Source of the DNA: Akkermansiaceae bacterium
GTDB taxonomy: Bacteria; Verrucomicrobiota; Verrucomicrobiia; Verrucomicrobiales; Akkermansiaceae
DNA: 64,000 bases
Direction of reading: 5' to 3'
Assembly: GCA_029242935.1 (NCBI GenBank)
Contig: JAQWSX010000040.1
Coordinates: 1-64,000, forward strand
Shown: positions 18,934 to 29,143 of the stretch, one piece after another
Layout of the letters: every line of letters starts with the position of its first letter
Numbering within the stretch: the first letter of the stretch is position 1
Program-made: the position numbers and the translations under genes
Notes under the pieces: generated by a model
What the model was told of the DNA's origin: nothing
Databases searched by the model: none
What the model saw: only the letters and a program-made list of their open reading frames with translations

Positions 18934-21477
18934 ATGTCCCGTCTACTCATCTTCTTACTCATCAGCTCATTCGTATCCGCAGCCGACTCCTTCCGCTTCG
19001 AGGTCAAAACCATCGCGGAAGACTTCGCGCGTCCCATGGGCATGGACCTAGGGCCCGACGGCTCAATTTACCTCATCGAACTTCAAGGCAAGGTCAACCG
19101 TATTCACCCCACGACCGGAGAGCGCACCACCCTTGCTGAAATCAAAGTCTTCGGAGAGCAAGAAAACGGACTTCTTGGCATCGCTCTCGATCCAAATTTC
19201 AAGAGAAACAATCACCTCTTCCTTCTCTACTCACCAGCCGATTTTATCGGACAACGAATCAGCCGCTTCACACTTAGAGAAGAGACTCTCATCAATGAAA
19301 AAAAAGTCATCGAATGGGGCACTCAACGCCGTGAATGCTGCCACCACGGCGGAATGCTGAAATTTGGTCCCAATGGTTGCCTCTTCGCTTCCGCTGGGGA
19401 CAACACCCATCCTTTCGGTGACTCGGCATCATACGCACCCATCGACCGGCGCCCCAATCGCGAACCATGGAACGCCGAAAAATCCTCCGCCAACCCTAAC
19501 GATCTTCGCGGTGGATTGATTCGTATCAAGGTTCAGCCCGATGCAACATATACCATACCCGAAGGCAACCTCTTCCCCCCCGGAACCAAAGGCACGCGAC
19601 CCGAAATCTACGTCATGGGCTGCCGCAACCCTTGGAAATTCTCCATCGATCCTAAGTCAGGCCACCTCTACTGGGGGGAAGTTGGACCCGATGCTGGAAA
19701 AGACGGACCTCGAGGACCCCGGGGACACGACGAAATTAACCAAGCCCGTAAAGCTGGATTCTTCGGCTGGCCCTACTTTATCGCCGACAACAAACCCTAC
19801 TTTCGTGTCGACTTCACTAATGGCAAAGTCGGCCAGAAGTTCAACGTGCAAAAACCCATTAATGATTCACCCCTCAACACGGGCCGACAAGATCTTCCCC
19901 CACCTCAGCCAGCCTTAATCTTTTATCCCTACGCAGATTCAAAAGAATTTCCTGAGCTTAAAAAAGGAGGCCGAACCGCCTGCGCCGGCCCTGTTTTCCA
20001 TTACAATCCCAAGTTTGAGAAGACCGGAGGTTTCCCTAAAGAATTCGATCACTGCCTTCTCTTTTGGGACTGGCACCGCCCTTTTATCAAGTGGGGAAGA
20101 CTTGATAAAAATGAAGATCTTGTCGGCATTGAAAACTTCTCAATCCCTGCCCAAATCAAACGCCCTTCCGACGCCCTCTTTGCACCCGATGGGACTCTCT
20201 GGTTCATCGATTACGGAGCCACATGGGGAAATAACAAGGACGCCAAACTTCTCCACATCAGCTACCGTCATGGAAATCTCGACCCCGTCGCGAAATTTAG
20301 TATCGACAAAATAAATGGCCCCCTCCCCCTGAAGATAAAAGTTGATGGCTCTCTTTCCAACGACCCTGAAGGCACACCTTTGAAATTCGCTTGGCTCAAA
20401 GATGGAAAGGCCGTCTCAATTGACCCAAAAACCACGCTTATTTTCACTGAGCCCGGAGACCACCCCATCACCTTAAATGTCAAAGATGCGCAGGGCGCTA
20501 TCAATGAGTTCACCCAATACGTCAGCGCCGGAAACTCCCCCCCCCAACTCGCCTTCGAATCACCCCTAGACGGATCCTTTTTCACTCCAGGAAAACCAGT
20601 CGAATATCGCCTCGCCGTGCACGACCATGAAGAAGGAGATTCTAAATCAAAGCCAAATTCCTTCGCTTCAACCGTGGTCACCCTCGCACCTCTCGCTAAA
20701 GTCTCTCCCGGCCTTTCCGCCATTCGTGCCTCCGACTGCTTTAATTGCCACCACGCTACTCAAAAACTCATCGGCCCCTCGTTCAACGACATCGCAAAGC
20801 GCTATAAAGGCGATCCAGCGGCCTTCGATGTATCTGTGGAAAGGGTGATAAAGGGCTCTTCAAAAGCCTGGGGCGAAATCCCGATGCTTCCGCATCCAAA
20901 TCTCAAACGTAACCAAGTCGCATCCATGGTTCGGTGGATCTACTCTCTCTCTGAGAAAAACACCCCGCAAGTCTCTCGCGGCGTTAAGGGGAATATGACA
21001 CCACCGAGCACGATTCAATCACTCGAGCTATCCGCAAACTTCACCGACCTCGGCGCACATGAAGGCAAAGCCAGTCCGCTTTCAGGTGGCACCTCGATTC
21101 GACTCCATCCGCGCACAATTGAGGCTGAAACTTTCTCCTCCCACAAAGGCCCCCAGATCCTCGATGGCGAAGGTGTCAAATTCATTGGAGCAATTAATCA
21201 CTCTCACTGGGCCGAATATCCCGGATTCCGGATTAAAGACTGTAAAACCTTCACCGTCCGCTACGCCTCGGGAGGCCCGGGCGCAAAGGTCACAATCACC
21301 GCTAATGGAAAAAAAGTTGCGACTGCTGAAATTAAACCCACTGGTGGCTGGAACAAATGGAAGGAAATGACTGTCCCTCTCAAAGACCTGCCCGACGGGC
21401 TCATAGACCTTCGCCTCACTTTCACCAATCCCGGCAAACAACATCTCGCAAACCTCGACTGGTTCCGCTTTGAATAA
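18934..21477 (+). CDS. secreted PQQ/sorbosone-type sugar dehydrogenase with PKD-like, cytochrome c and CBM6-like C-terminal domains
   Basis: GSIYLIELQGKVNRI...ENGLLGIALDP...; PKD-like segment (DGSLSNDPEGTPLKFAWLKDG); heme motif CFNCH; C-terminal CBM6-like IEAETFSSHKG...WAEYPGFRIKD. Confidence 0.85.
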   Translation: MSRLLIFLLISSFVSAADSFRFEVKTIAEDFARPMGMDLGPDGSIYLIELQGKVNRIHPTTGERTTLAEIKVFGEQENGLLGIALDPNFKRNNHLFLLYSPADFIGQRISRFTLREETLINEKKVIEWGTQRRECCHHGGMLKFGPNGCLFASAGDNTHPFGDSASYAPIDRRPNREPWNAEKSSANPNDLRGGLIRIKVQPDATYTIPEGNLFPPGTKGTRPEIYVMGCRNPWKFSIDPKSGHLYWGEVGPDAGKDGPRGPRGHDEINQARKAGFFGWPYFIADNKPYFRVDFTNGKVGQKFNVQKPINDSPLNTGRQDLPPPQPALIFYPYADSKEFPELKKGGRTACAGPVFHYNPKFEKTGGFPKEFDHCLLFWDWHRPFIKWGRLDKNEDLVGIENFSIPAQIKRPSDALFAPDGTLWFIDYGATWGNNKDAKLLHISYRHGNLDPVAKFSIDKINGPLPLKIKVDGSLSNDPEGTPLKFAWLKDGKAVSIDPKTTLIFTEPGDHPITLNVKDAQGAINEFTQYVSAGNSPPQLAFESPLDGSFFTPGKPVEYRLAVHDHEEGDSKSKPNSFASTVVTLAPLAKVSPGLSAIRASDCFNCHHATQKLIGPSFNDIAKRYKGDPAAFDVSVERVIKGSSKAWGEIPMLPHPNLKRNQVASMVRWIYSLSEKNTPQVSRGVKGNMTPPSTIQSLELSANFTDLGAHEGKASPLSGGTSIRLHPRTIEAETFSSHKGPQILDGEGVKFIGAINHSHWAEYPGFRIKDCKTFTVRYASGGPGAKVTITANGKKVATAEIKPTGGWNKWKEMTVPLKDLPDGLIDLRLTFTNPGKQHLANLDWFRFE

Positions 21478-21489
21478 CAAGAGCCTTTA

Positions 21490-22878
21490 ATGAAAAAATT
21501 CCTTCTCCTTCTTTGCGCCTTCGCTTCTCTACATGCCGTCGACCAACCGCACATCATTCTCGTCATGGCCGATGACCAGGGCTATGGGGACTGCGGATTC
21601 ACTGGACATCCTTATGTAAAGACCCCCAACCTCGACGCGATGTCTCAGAACTCGGTCATCTTCGACCGGTTCTACGCTGGAGCTCCAGTCTGCTCACCCA
21701 CCCGCGCCAGCGTTATGACTGGGCGCAATCCCGTACGCGTCAATGTTCCCAACCACGGTCACTATCTCCGCCCTCACGAAACCACCATCGCCGAAGCTTT
21801 AAAAACAAGCGGCTATCTGACCGCTCACTTCGGCAAGTGGCATATCGGATCGGTGCAGAAAGAGAGTCCTACCTCGCCAGGTGGCCAAGGTTTCGACCAC
21901 TGGCTCACTGGGCTGAATTTCTTCGACCGGGAGCCGTATCTCTCACTCAACGGGAAGTTCCAGCAATTTAAAGGCCAAGGCACCGTCATCACGATGGATC
22001 ACGCCCTCGCCCATCTAAAATCTCACAGCTCCAAACAACCTACCTTCACCGTCATTTGGTTCCCCTCACCACACGACCCCCATCGTGAAACCTCCTCCAA
22101 TCTGGATCTCTACAAAGGAAAGCCTCACGCCCCCTACTACCAGGAAATCACCTTAATTGACGAACAGATAGGAAGACTTCGCCAAACCCTTCGAGACCTC
22201 AAAATAGCCAATAACACTCTCCTCTGGTATACCTCAGACAACGGGGGACTTGTGAAGGAATACTCCGGTGGTCGGGAGAAGAAAGGCTCGGTTTATGAAG
22301 GTGGTCTTCGCGTGCCATCCATCATCGAATACCCGACTAAATTCGAACCGATCCGGATATCTGCTCCCACAAGCTCGACCGATATTTACCCAACTCTCCT
22401 CTCCTTGACGAAAACCGAAGTGAAGAATCAAAAACCAGTTGATGGCATTAACCTCCTCCCTTTCATGAATGGAGAAGAAAGGAAACGCTCCAAACCCATC
22501 GGCTTCTGGCACAAGTTCACCGACGGACAATCAACCCGGAGCGACCGCATCATTAAGGAACTTATGGAAGCCCAGCGAGAGGGACAACCTAATCCTTTTC
22601 CTGGACGAGTTTTCAAGAACGTCAACGACTTCCCAAAATACAACGCTAACTCCCATCAGAGTGGCCACGCCGCTCTTCTCGATTGGCCATTTAAGATTCA
22701 TGCCATTTACAATAAGAATAAAACCATCTGGGAACTTTACGATCTAGCCCAAGATCCCATGGAAACCAAACCGCTCAATAAACAAAAGTTTAAGCAATTC
22801 TCCACAATGCAAAAGCAACTCACTGCTTGGCAAAAATCAGTGCTGAAAAGCCACTCCGGTCAGGACCTCCAAAACTGA
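21490..22878 (+). CDS. sulfatase (formylglycine type, Cys signature)
   Basis: Signal peptide; HIILVMADDQGYGDCGFTGHPYVKTPNLD; PVCSPTRASVMTGR (C-S-P-T-R motif). Confidence 0.95.
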   Translation: MKKFLLLLCAFASLHAVDQPHIILVMADDQGYGDCGFTGHPYVKTPNLDAMSQNSVIFDRFYAGAPVCSPTRASVMTGRNPVRVNVPNHGHYLRPHETTIAEALKTSGYLTAHFGKWHIGSVQKESPTSPGGQGFDHWLTGLNFFDREPYLSLNGKFQQFKGQGTVITMDHALAHLKSHSSKQPTFTVIWFPSPHDPHRETSSNLDLYKGKPHAPYYQEITLIDEQIGRLRQTLRDLKIANNTLLWYTSDNGGLVKEYSGGREKKGSVYEGGLRVPSIIEYPTKFEPIRISAPTSSTDIYPTLLSLTKTEVKNQKPVDGINLLPFMNGEERKRSKPIGFWHKFTDGQSTRSDRIIKELMEAQREGQPNPFPGRVFKNVNDFPKYNANSHQSGHAALLDWPFKIHAIYNKNKTIWELYDLAQDPMETKPLNKQKFKQFSTMQKQLTAWQKSVLKSHSGQDLQN

Positions 22879-22943
22879 TGACAACCCACCCCGAATCCCA
22901 ACGGTTGGACCAGACTTACGAACAAAAAACGCGAACCATCAAC

Positions 22944-24812
22944 ATGAAATCCATCTTTCTCTTGATACTCTGCGCCTCCGCGACTCTGCGTGCGGCTGAA
23001 CGTCCCAACATCCTGTGGCTCTCAGCCGAGGACATCAACGCCCACTTTGGCTGCTATGGCGACCCAAATGCTATCACCCCCTACCTTGATCAGCTAGCTA
23101 AGGAAGGAGTCCGCTATACTAACGCTTTCACCGCCGCCGGAGTTTGCGCGCCCTGCCGATCCACCATTATCACTGGCATGTATCAAACGACCATCGGCAC
23201 GATGCACATGCGGAGTAGCGCCGTCCTCCCGGACTCCATCAAACCCTTTCCTACCTATCTCAGGAAATCCGGCTACTACTGCACCAACAATTCAAAAACA
23301 GACTACCAATTTCGAGCGCCCAATGAGACGTGGGACGCCAGTAGTGGCAAGGCCCATTGGAAGAACTCTAAGGATAAAAACGCCCCCTTCTTTTCTGTAT
23401 TCAACTTCACCGGCTGCCACGAAAGCGGAATCGCCGGAGAATCAAAATATGAATCTGTGACAAAAAAACTTTCACCCAGTGAACGGCAAGATCCAGCTAA
23501 GTTAGAAACTCTTCCTCCCTATTACCCCGACACCCCCCGGGTTCGCGAAGACTGGAAACGCAACTACGAGCTCATCACCGCCATGGACGCGTGGGTGGGT
23601 GACCATATCGCCGCGCTCAAGGAAGCCGGACTCTACGAAAATACCATCATCGTTTACTGGTCCGATCACGGCGTTGGCCTCCCCCGCGCTAAGCGCTGGC
23701 TTTACGACTCGGGGACTCGCATTCCCCTGATCGTTCGAATCCCAGAGAAATTTCGAAAGCTCGGTCAAGGAGAACCTGGAACTGTCGACAGCCAACTCAT
23801 TAGCTCGCTCGACTTTGGAAATACAGCACTCAACCTCGCCGGCCTTCCTTCTCCACCGGTCACACAAGGACGCGCCTTCCTCGGAGAGAATCTTTCTCCT
23901 CCCCGCGATTACATCTATGGAGCCCGCGATCGGATGGATGAAAGATACGATATCATCCGCAGCGTCCGAGATAAGCGCTACCGCTACATCCGCAACTACG
24001 AGCCACTGAAGCCCTACTTCCAATACATGAACACCCCGGAGAGAGGAGCCACGATGAAGGAGCTTCGTCGCATTGCCAAAACAGGGGAAATGCCATCAGC
24101 CATGAAACTCTTCATGGCTGATCGTAAACCCGTCGAAGAATTCTACGATCTCCAAAATGATCCGCACGAAATCAACAATCTCGCCAATGACCCCAAACAC
24201 AAAGATCAGCTGAAGGATTTTCGCAAGGCCCACAAGAAGTGGATCAAAGAGACCCGTGACCTCGGGTTGATCCCCGAGCCCGAAATGGTTCTCCGAGAAA
24301 AGCAAGCCGGTTCGCGTTACGACATTCTCGCGAAAACCGATGACAAAACCCTCCCGGAACGACTTGGCCGCATGGCCTCCCTAGCATCCGAAGGCGGGAA
24401 TGCTCTTCCCGAACTCCTCAAAGGAATGAAAGACAAAGACGCCGCTGTCCGCTACTGGGCTGCAACGGGCATTGGAAATATTGGAGCTAAGAACGAAAAA
24501 TCTGTGACGCAATGTCTCGACGGAATGACAAACGACCCCTCGACGGTCGTACGCATCGCCGCTGCCCGGGCTCTCCTTCGCATGAACTCTCATAAGGAAA
24601 AAGCACTAGCCGAATTGTCCAAATCTCTCGAATCCCCAGAACAATGGTCTCGTCTTCATGCTACCATTGTTCTCGATGAAGCAAACGAGCAAGCCCGCCC
24701 CGCTCTTCCGGCTCTGCAAAAAGCTCTCAAGAATCAGCCCAACAAATATATCGTTCGTGTTGCCAACAAGGCCGTCAATGACCTCCTTGGAACCGACAAG
24801 GCTGTCAAATAA
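22944..24812 (+). CDS. sulfatase (heparan N-sulfatase-like) with C-terminal HEAT-like repeats
   Basis: Internal Met at 22944 followed by signal peptide; ERPNILWLSAEDINAHFGCYGD; GVCAPCRSTIITG; C-terminal LLKGMKDKDAAVRYWAATGIGNIG / DPSTVVRIAAARALLRM repeats. Confidence 0.93.
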   Translation: MKSIFLLILCASATLRAAERPNILWLSAEDINAHFGCYGDPNAITPYLDQLAKEGVRYTNAFTAAGVCAPCRSTIITGMYQTTIGTMHMRSSAVLPDSIKPFPTYLRKSGYYCTNNSKTDYQFRAPNETWDASSGKAHWKNSKDKNAPFFSVFNFTGCHESGIAGESKYESVTKKLSPSERQDPAKLETLPPYYPDTPRVREDWKRNYELITAMDAWVGDHIAALKEAGLYENTIIVYWSDHGVGLPRAKRWLYDSGTRIPLIVRIPEKFRKLGQGEPGTVDSQLISSLDFGNTALNLAGLPSPPVTQGRAFLGENLSPPRDYIYGARDRMDERYDIIRSVRDKRYRYIRNYEPLKPYFQYMNTPERGATMKELRRIAKTGEMPSAMKLFMADRKPVEEFYDLQNDPHEINNLANDPKHKDQLKDFRKAHKKWIKETRDLGLIPEPEMVLREKQAGSRYDILAKTDDKTLPERLGRMASLASEGGNALPELLKGMKDKDAAVRYWAATGIGNIGAKNEKSVTQCLDGMTNDPSTVVRIAAARALLRMNSHKEKALAELSKSLESPEQWSRLHATIVLDEANEQARPALPALQKALKNQPNKYIVRVANKAVNDLLGTDKAVK

Positions 24813-24821
24813 AACGATTCC

Positions 24822-25436
24822 ATGCCAGTTGCTCGCCAAACCGCTTACGAGGTCTTCCCCCATCAAAAGATAGACCTCCTGCTCCACCTCCTTTCGAACT
24901 CGATCTGTCAGTCACCTGTCCTCGTCTTCGTGCGGAGCAAGGAAACGCTTCACGCACTCAACACTGCCGCAAGTCGACACGACCTGGCGACCGATAATAT
25001 TTCAGGAAATAAGAAACCGGAAGTCCGCGGCCGCCTACTCAATGAGCTCAAAGACAACTCCATTGACATTCTCTTCGCCACCGAATCAGTTCTTCGGGAA
25101 AGCGATCTCTCGAGCATTGCTACGATTATTCACTTCGATGTCCACGAAATCGACACGGATTATCTTGAACACGTCCAATCCACTTCCTCTGAGGTGACAA
25201 CCTTTATCACCAAGAGTGATCAAAATCGCTTGGATTCGTTGGAGAAGCTAGCAGAGGGAAACCTAGAGAAGCTCCTCGCGGAGGGATTCACCTACGACAA
25301 ACAACCTCGTTTGATCAAAACTCAGTCCAAGAAGGGACAGAGTAACAAAACCGGTTCGAAGCCCCTTCAGCACAAGAAGCCCAAACTTAAAAATAAGGGC
25401 CCCCGCCGCAAAACCGGGCGAACAAGAAAACGGTAA
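24822..25436 (+). CDS. stand-alone helicase superfamily C-terminal (RecA2)-like protein with basic tail; no DEAD domain
   Basis: KIDLLLHLLSN...PVLVFVRSKETLHAL...IDILFATESVLRESDLSSIATIIHFDVHEIDTDYLEHVQSTSSEVTTFITKSD resembles DEAD-box motifs IV-VI. C-terminal Lys/Arg-rich tail. Confidence 0.7.
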   Translation: MPVARQTAYEVFPHQKIDLLLHLLSNSICQSPVLVFVRSKETLHALNTAASRHDLATDNISGNKKPEVRGRLLNELKDNSIDILFATESVLRESDLSSIATIIHFDVHEIDTDYLEHVQSTSSEVTTFITKSDQNRLDSLEKLAEGNLEKLLAEGFTYDKQPRLIKTQSKKGQSNKTGSKPLQHKKPKLKNKGPRRKTGRTRKR

Positions 25437-25437
25437 A

Positions 25438-28383
25438 CTACTGAAAAACCTTTTTCAGTTCCGCCGGCGTAAACGCCGTTTGACGCCCTTTCAGTTTCTC
25501 GCGCGTTGCCCTGACGGTCTCAACCTTCACCGCCGAGAGATTATTCCCCCACGCATGTCTGATAAAAGTTGAGACATCGGCCAAGTCCGCATCACCAATC
25601 TGTGGAGCATCTTTCAAGCCGGGCATGGCAGCCGCCGGAGTGTATTTTTTGCCATTGACCTCAATTGGACCCATCAGGCCCTGAAGTAAGATTGCTGACA
25701 AACGCTCCGACGAACCCGTTACCCAATCTGACTTCAGCAACGGTGGACCCAGTTGTTCAAGTCCATTCCCATCAGAACCATGACAGGCCATGCAATTAGT
25801 GATGTAAAATTTCTCACCCCGATGGAACGACTCCCGATGATCCTTATTCCGTGGAGCTTTAAATGCTGAAGCTGTCGTTTTGGGAGTCATACAATGCTTT
25901 AGGTATTCAAGGAACTTTCCATCCCTAAATCCCTCTCCAAGAATCTCACGAAAGATAAGTTCCCGCCCTTCAAGTCCGCTAATCGCAGCCTCCCTGAAAA
26001 AGGGAGCATCTATGTTCTTCAAGAGCACTTTTTTTAAAAGCTCAAGCGCGCCCGCCAAGGGAATTTGCCCCAAGCTACCAGCAAGTTGACGTTGCACTAC
26101 GAGATCAGAATTGGCGGTAAGCATTTCCAACATCGGCATCACCTTTACAAGGTCGGCAGACGGGACCAACTCGACCAATCGAATAGCGGACTCCAGAACG
26201 TAAGGATCCTTGGAAGCCATCGCAGCCTTGATCGCGGCCAAGTTAATACGTCCCAATCCCTCCAAAGTCCAAAGAGCATGAATCTGGCCAAGTGGCTGGC
26301 TATGATCGCCCGCCAGGGCATTGAGCGCCGGCACCACTGAATCGTCTCCAGCATCGACAATTAATTGCTGGGCCGTGTCGCGCCACCACCCGTTCGGATG
26401 AGCTAGAAGAGCAACCACCTCTCCCGGTTTCTTTCTGATCATGGAAGGCTTTGCTCCTCTCGAATTATTGCGGTGCTTGATCCGATAAATTCGTCCTAAT
26501 CTTGGATGACTCTCAAGATTACGATGTGTGATATGCTCACGCAGATACTTCGTGAGGTAGTGTTTGTGCTGAATGATCCCATGATACATGTCGACAGCAT
26601 AGATCGTTCCATCCGGGGCATTGAAGAGATTGACCGGGCGAAAGCGTTCATCAGTCGAAGCTAGGAACTCACGCTCACCCATCAAATGTTCTCCTGTCAG
26701 CAATCCATCTTTGCGAGTGACATGAACCATGCGAATGAGATTTGCGGTTGGCTCACAGAAGAGTGCGGTGTTCTGAAACTCAGACGGAAATTGATCACCA
26801 CGATACGCAAGCGGGCCTGCCGCACCAGTTGCTGCGGTTAGATAACCATCTTCATCAATGGCCCCCTCCCCTCCTCGATTTACGCCTGGCGTAATGCGAG
26901 CCGGATAAAGCTTATCCCGATATGAAATGTGCCTTCCATGGGCGCGTCCCAACTGAAAGTTGCGATTCTTCAGGAGGGTGTTTGGAAGTAGTTGGTCCGC
27001 TTTGATTCCAAACCAGTTTTCGTTGTAGTAAAGTCGCCCGTAATTGTCGTGCGACAATCCCCACTGACCACGAAACGAGGTCTTTTCTTTCACCCACTCA
27101 CCATCCACCTCACGGTATCGGGCATCCGATTTCACGTTATAGATCCAGTTATCCAACCCGCGAAAAAGAGCGTTCGTGCGATGTTCCACGTTGGCATCCT
27201 GCGTGTAGTTTTCATCGATTACCGTCATTTTCCCGGCTTTACCATCCACAGTCTCGACGAAGTAGAGTTTCTCGTGTCCACCATAGAGAATACCGTTCTT
27301 ATAGAGAGCAATTGACCGAGGCTGATTCAGCTCATCAAGAAAAACGCTCGTCTTGTCATAGATGCCATCGTCATTGGTGTCTTCGTGAATCGAGATTCGT
27401 CCAGTCAGCGCATCCTCCCCCTCACCATTAGCATTTGGCATGTAGGAACGCATCTCCACGACCCACATCCGGCCGTTGCCATCAAAGCGAAGCGCAAGAG
27501 GGTTCTGCACCGACGGTTCATGGGACACCAAACTCATCTCGAACTCTTTGTGCAGCCGAAAGGTCTCCAGCGCTTCCTTCGGATTCAGCGCGGGCGCTGC
27601 TGGAATTTCATCAAAAGGAATGACGTAGGTGTATCCCTTTTTCTTTTTTGGTTTTGGAGCATCCTTCTCTTTGATTTCGTCAAGCATGAGGCGCTGGATC
27701 CAAACGTTGCGAAACTTTACAGGGTTGTGATGACCCTGAAATTTGATCGGCCCCGGCTCTGGACCCTCCTTCTGCCCGGCTCCGGTCTTATTGGCGAGAG
27801 CATAGTCATCATGAATGAGGACTCCGTTATGTTGAACGCTGATGCGCGCCTTCTCAACCCGTTTCCCATCCTTGAACCGAGCAGCCCGAAATACGATATC
27901 GTAGGTTTGCCACTCGCCCGCTGGCTTTGAAACCAACTGATCCGGCTGCTTTTGACGATACAGGCTGCCGGCATAACTTGCCTTATAGTTTTTCGCCGAT
28001 ACGCCGTGTGAATTCAGAATCTGAAGCTCATATCGTTTCTGAATATAGATTCCCGAATTCCCGTTTTTTTCAGCATCTACATTCGGCACGCTGTTCACAT
28101 TGAACTCCACATGCATCTGGAAATCAGAATACGTCTGAGGAGTCACCAGACTATCCCATTTGGGAGAAGCGGTCAGCACACCACTGTGAAACATCCACTG
28201 ATTCTTCACCTTTTCAGACTCAGGAACCAAGATATGCCCTCGCTCACCAACCAACTGGACAGCGTCCACCGGACGCTTTCCATTAAAAAGGCCTTTCGTA
28301 ATTCCAGCCAATGGATCATCCGCTGCCAACAGATCAAAGGGAATGAAAACCAATAAGGTTAGAAAGGCATGTCTCAAGTTCAT
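25438..28383 (-). CDS. DUF1080 (3-keto-disaccharide hydrolase-like) + PVC-type dehydrogenase/beta-propeller + HEAT + cytochrome c fusion
   Basis: DUF1080-like N-terminus (FHSGVLTASPKWDSLVTPQTYSDFQMHVEFNV...GNSGIYIQKRYELQILNSHG); propeller FEMSLVSHEPSVQNPLALRFDGNGRMWVVEMRSY; C-terminal CMACHGSDGNG. Confidence 0.9.
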   Translation of the reverse strand: MNLRHAFLTLLVFIPFDLLAADDPLAGITKGLFNGKRPVDAVQLVGERGHILVPESEKVKNQWMFHSGVLTASPKWDSLVTPQTYSDFQMHVEFNVNSVPNVDAEKNGNSGIYIQKRYELQILNSHGVSAKNYKASYAGSLYRQKQPDQLVSKPAGEWQTYDIVFRAARFKDGKRVEKARISVQHNGVLIHDDYALANKTGAGQKEGPEPGPIKFQGHHNPVKFRNVWIQRLMLDEIKEKDAPKPKKKKGYTYVIPFDEIPAAPALNPKEALETFRLHKEFEMSLVSHEPSVQNPLALRFDGNGRMWVVEMRSYMPNANGEGEDALTGRISIHEDTNDDGIYDKTSVFLDELNQPRSIALYKNGILYGGHEKLYFVETVDGKAGKMTVIDENYTQDANVEHRTNALFRGLDNWIYNVKSDARYREVDGEWVKEKTSFRGQWGLSHDNYGRLYYNENWFGIKADQLLPNTLLKNRNFQLGRAHGRHISYRDKLYPARITPGVNRGGEGAIDEDGYLTAATGAAGPLAYRGDQFPSEFQNTALFCEPTANLIRMVHVTRKDGLLTGEHLMGEREFLASTDERFRPVNLFNAPDGTIYAVDMYHGIIQHKHYLTKYLREHITHRNLESHPRLGRIYRIKHRNNSRGAKPSMIRKKPGEVVALLAHPNGWWRDTAQQLIVDAGDDSVVPALNALAGDHSQPLGQIHALWTLEGLGRINLAAIKAAMASKDPYVLESAIRLVELVPSADLVKVMPMLEMLTANSDLVVQRQLAGSLGQIPLAGALELLKKVLLKNIDAPFFREAAISGLEGRELIFREILGEGFRDGKFLEYLKHCMTPKTTASAFKAPRNKDHRESFHRGEKFYITNCMACHGSDGNGLEQLGPPLLKSDWVTGSSERLSAILLQGLMGPIEVNGKKYTPAAAMPGLKDAPQIGDADLADVSTFIRHAWGNNLSAVKVETVRATREKLKGRQTAFTPAELKKVFQ

Positions 28384-28468
28384 GGATGAAACCTAGAGTC
28401 ACCGAACCTATCATCAAGTCACAACCCTCGAAAACCTTACCCCAATTCGGGTATGCGATAAGCCTGAC

Positions 28469-29143
28469 CTACGAAGGCGAATACTCAATCCACTCCCCCT
28501 CCCCAAGTTCATCCGGTAGCTCCAAATCACCTATCGCTTCGCGATGAAGAGCAATCACTCTCAGTTGGAATTTTGCAAACATCCTCTTCACCTGGTGGTG
28601 CTTTCCCTCAAAAATTGTGAGTTGGCATTGGGTCGTCCGTTGCATGTCGACCACCGCTGGTGCGGTGGTCACCTTTTCCTTGGCGAACCACATTCCAGCC
28701 TCAAAGGCCGAAATTACCTCAGGCCTGATCTCTCCATCAACCTCGACCAAATAGCGCTTCCCTACCTTTCGTGAAGGATCGGTCAGTGATTCAGAATAGC
28801 GACCATCATTGGTAAGAATCACCAAGCCCGAAGTAAAGCGATCTAGCCTGCCAGCCAGATGGAGTTGAGGTGCCCAATCCTCCTCAATCAAATCAACAAC
28901 AGTTCGGTGCTCTGTATCGGTGGTAGCACTCACGATACCCACCGGCTTGTGAAGCATGACATATCGAGGAATCTCGTCTTGGACGATCACCCCGTCAACC
29001 TGAACCTGATCGAACCGACCGACCAAGATTTTCCCATCTCCACCAACCTGTCCATTTATGATGACTCTTCCAGACTCAAACAACTCGCGAGTCCGGCGCT
29101 TTCCAGTCCCGGCCCATTTGGCAACCAATCGATCCAGACGCAT
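28469..29143 (-). CDS. RsuA/RluB-family pseudouridine synthase
   Basis: S4 domain (MRLDRLVAKWAGTGKRRTRELFESGRVIING) and HLAGRLDRFTSGLVILTNDG...HHQVKRMFAKF. Confidence 0.92.
   Translation of the reverse strand: MRLDRLVAKWAGTGKRRTRELFESGRVIINGQVGGDGKILVGRFDQVQVDGVIVQDEIPRYVMLHKPVGIVSATTDTEHRTVVDLIEEDWAPQLHLAGRLDRFTSGLVILTNDGRYSESLTDPSRKVGKRYLVEVDGEIRPEVISAFEAGMWFAKEKVTTAPAVVDMQRTTQCQLTIFEGKHHQVKRMFAKFQLRVIALHREAIGDLELPDELGEGEWIEYSPS

Noticed and set aside
22876-22878. TGA stop of the first sulfatase as another possible Sec codon
   Set aside because: The downstream frame is short and ends soon, with no family continuation; a normal stop.
23502-24023. 173-aa minus-strand ORF antisense to the second sulfatase
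   Set aside because: Shadow ORF over a well-supported sulfatase.
27385-27930. 181-aa plus-strand ORF antisense to the DUF1080-cytochrome gene
   Set aside because: Shadow ORF over conserved coding sequence.
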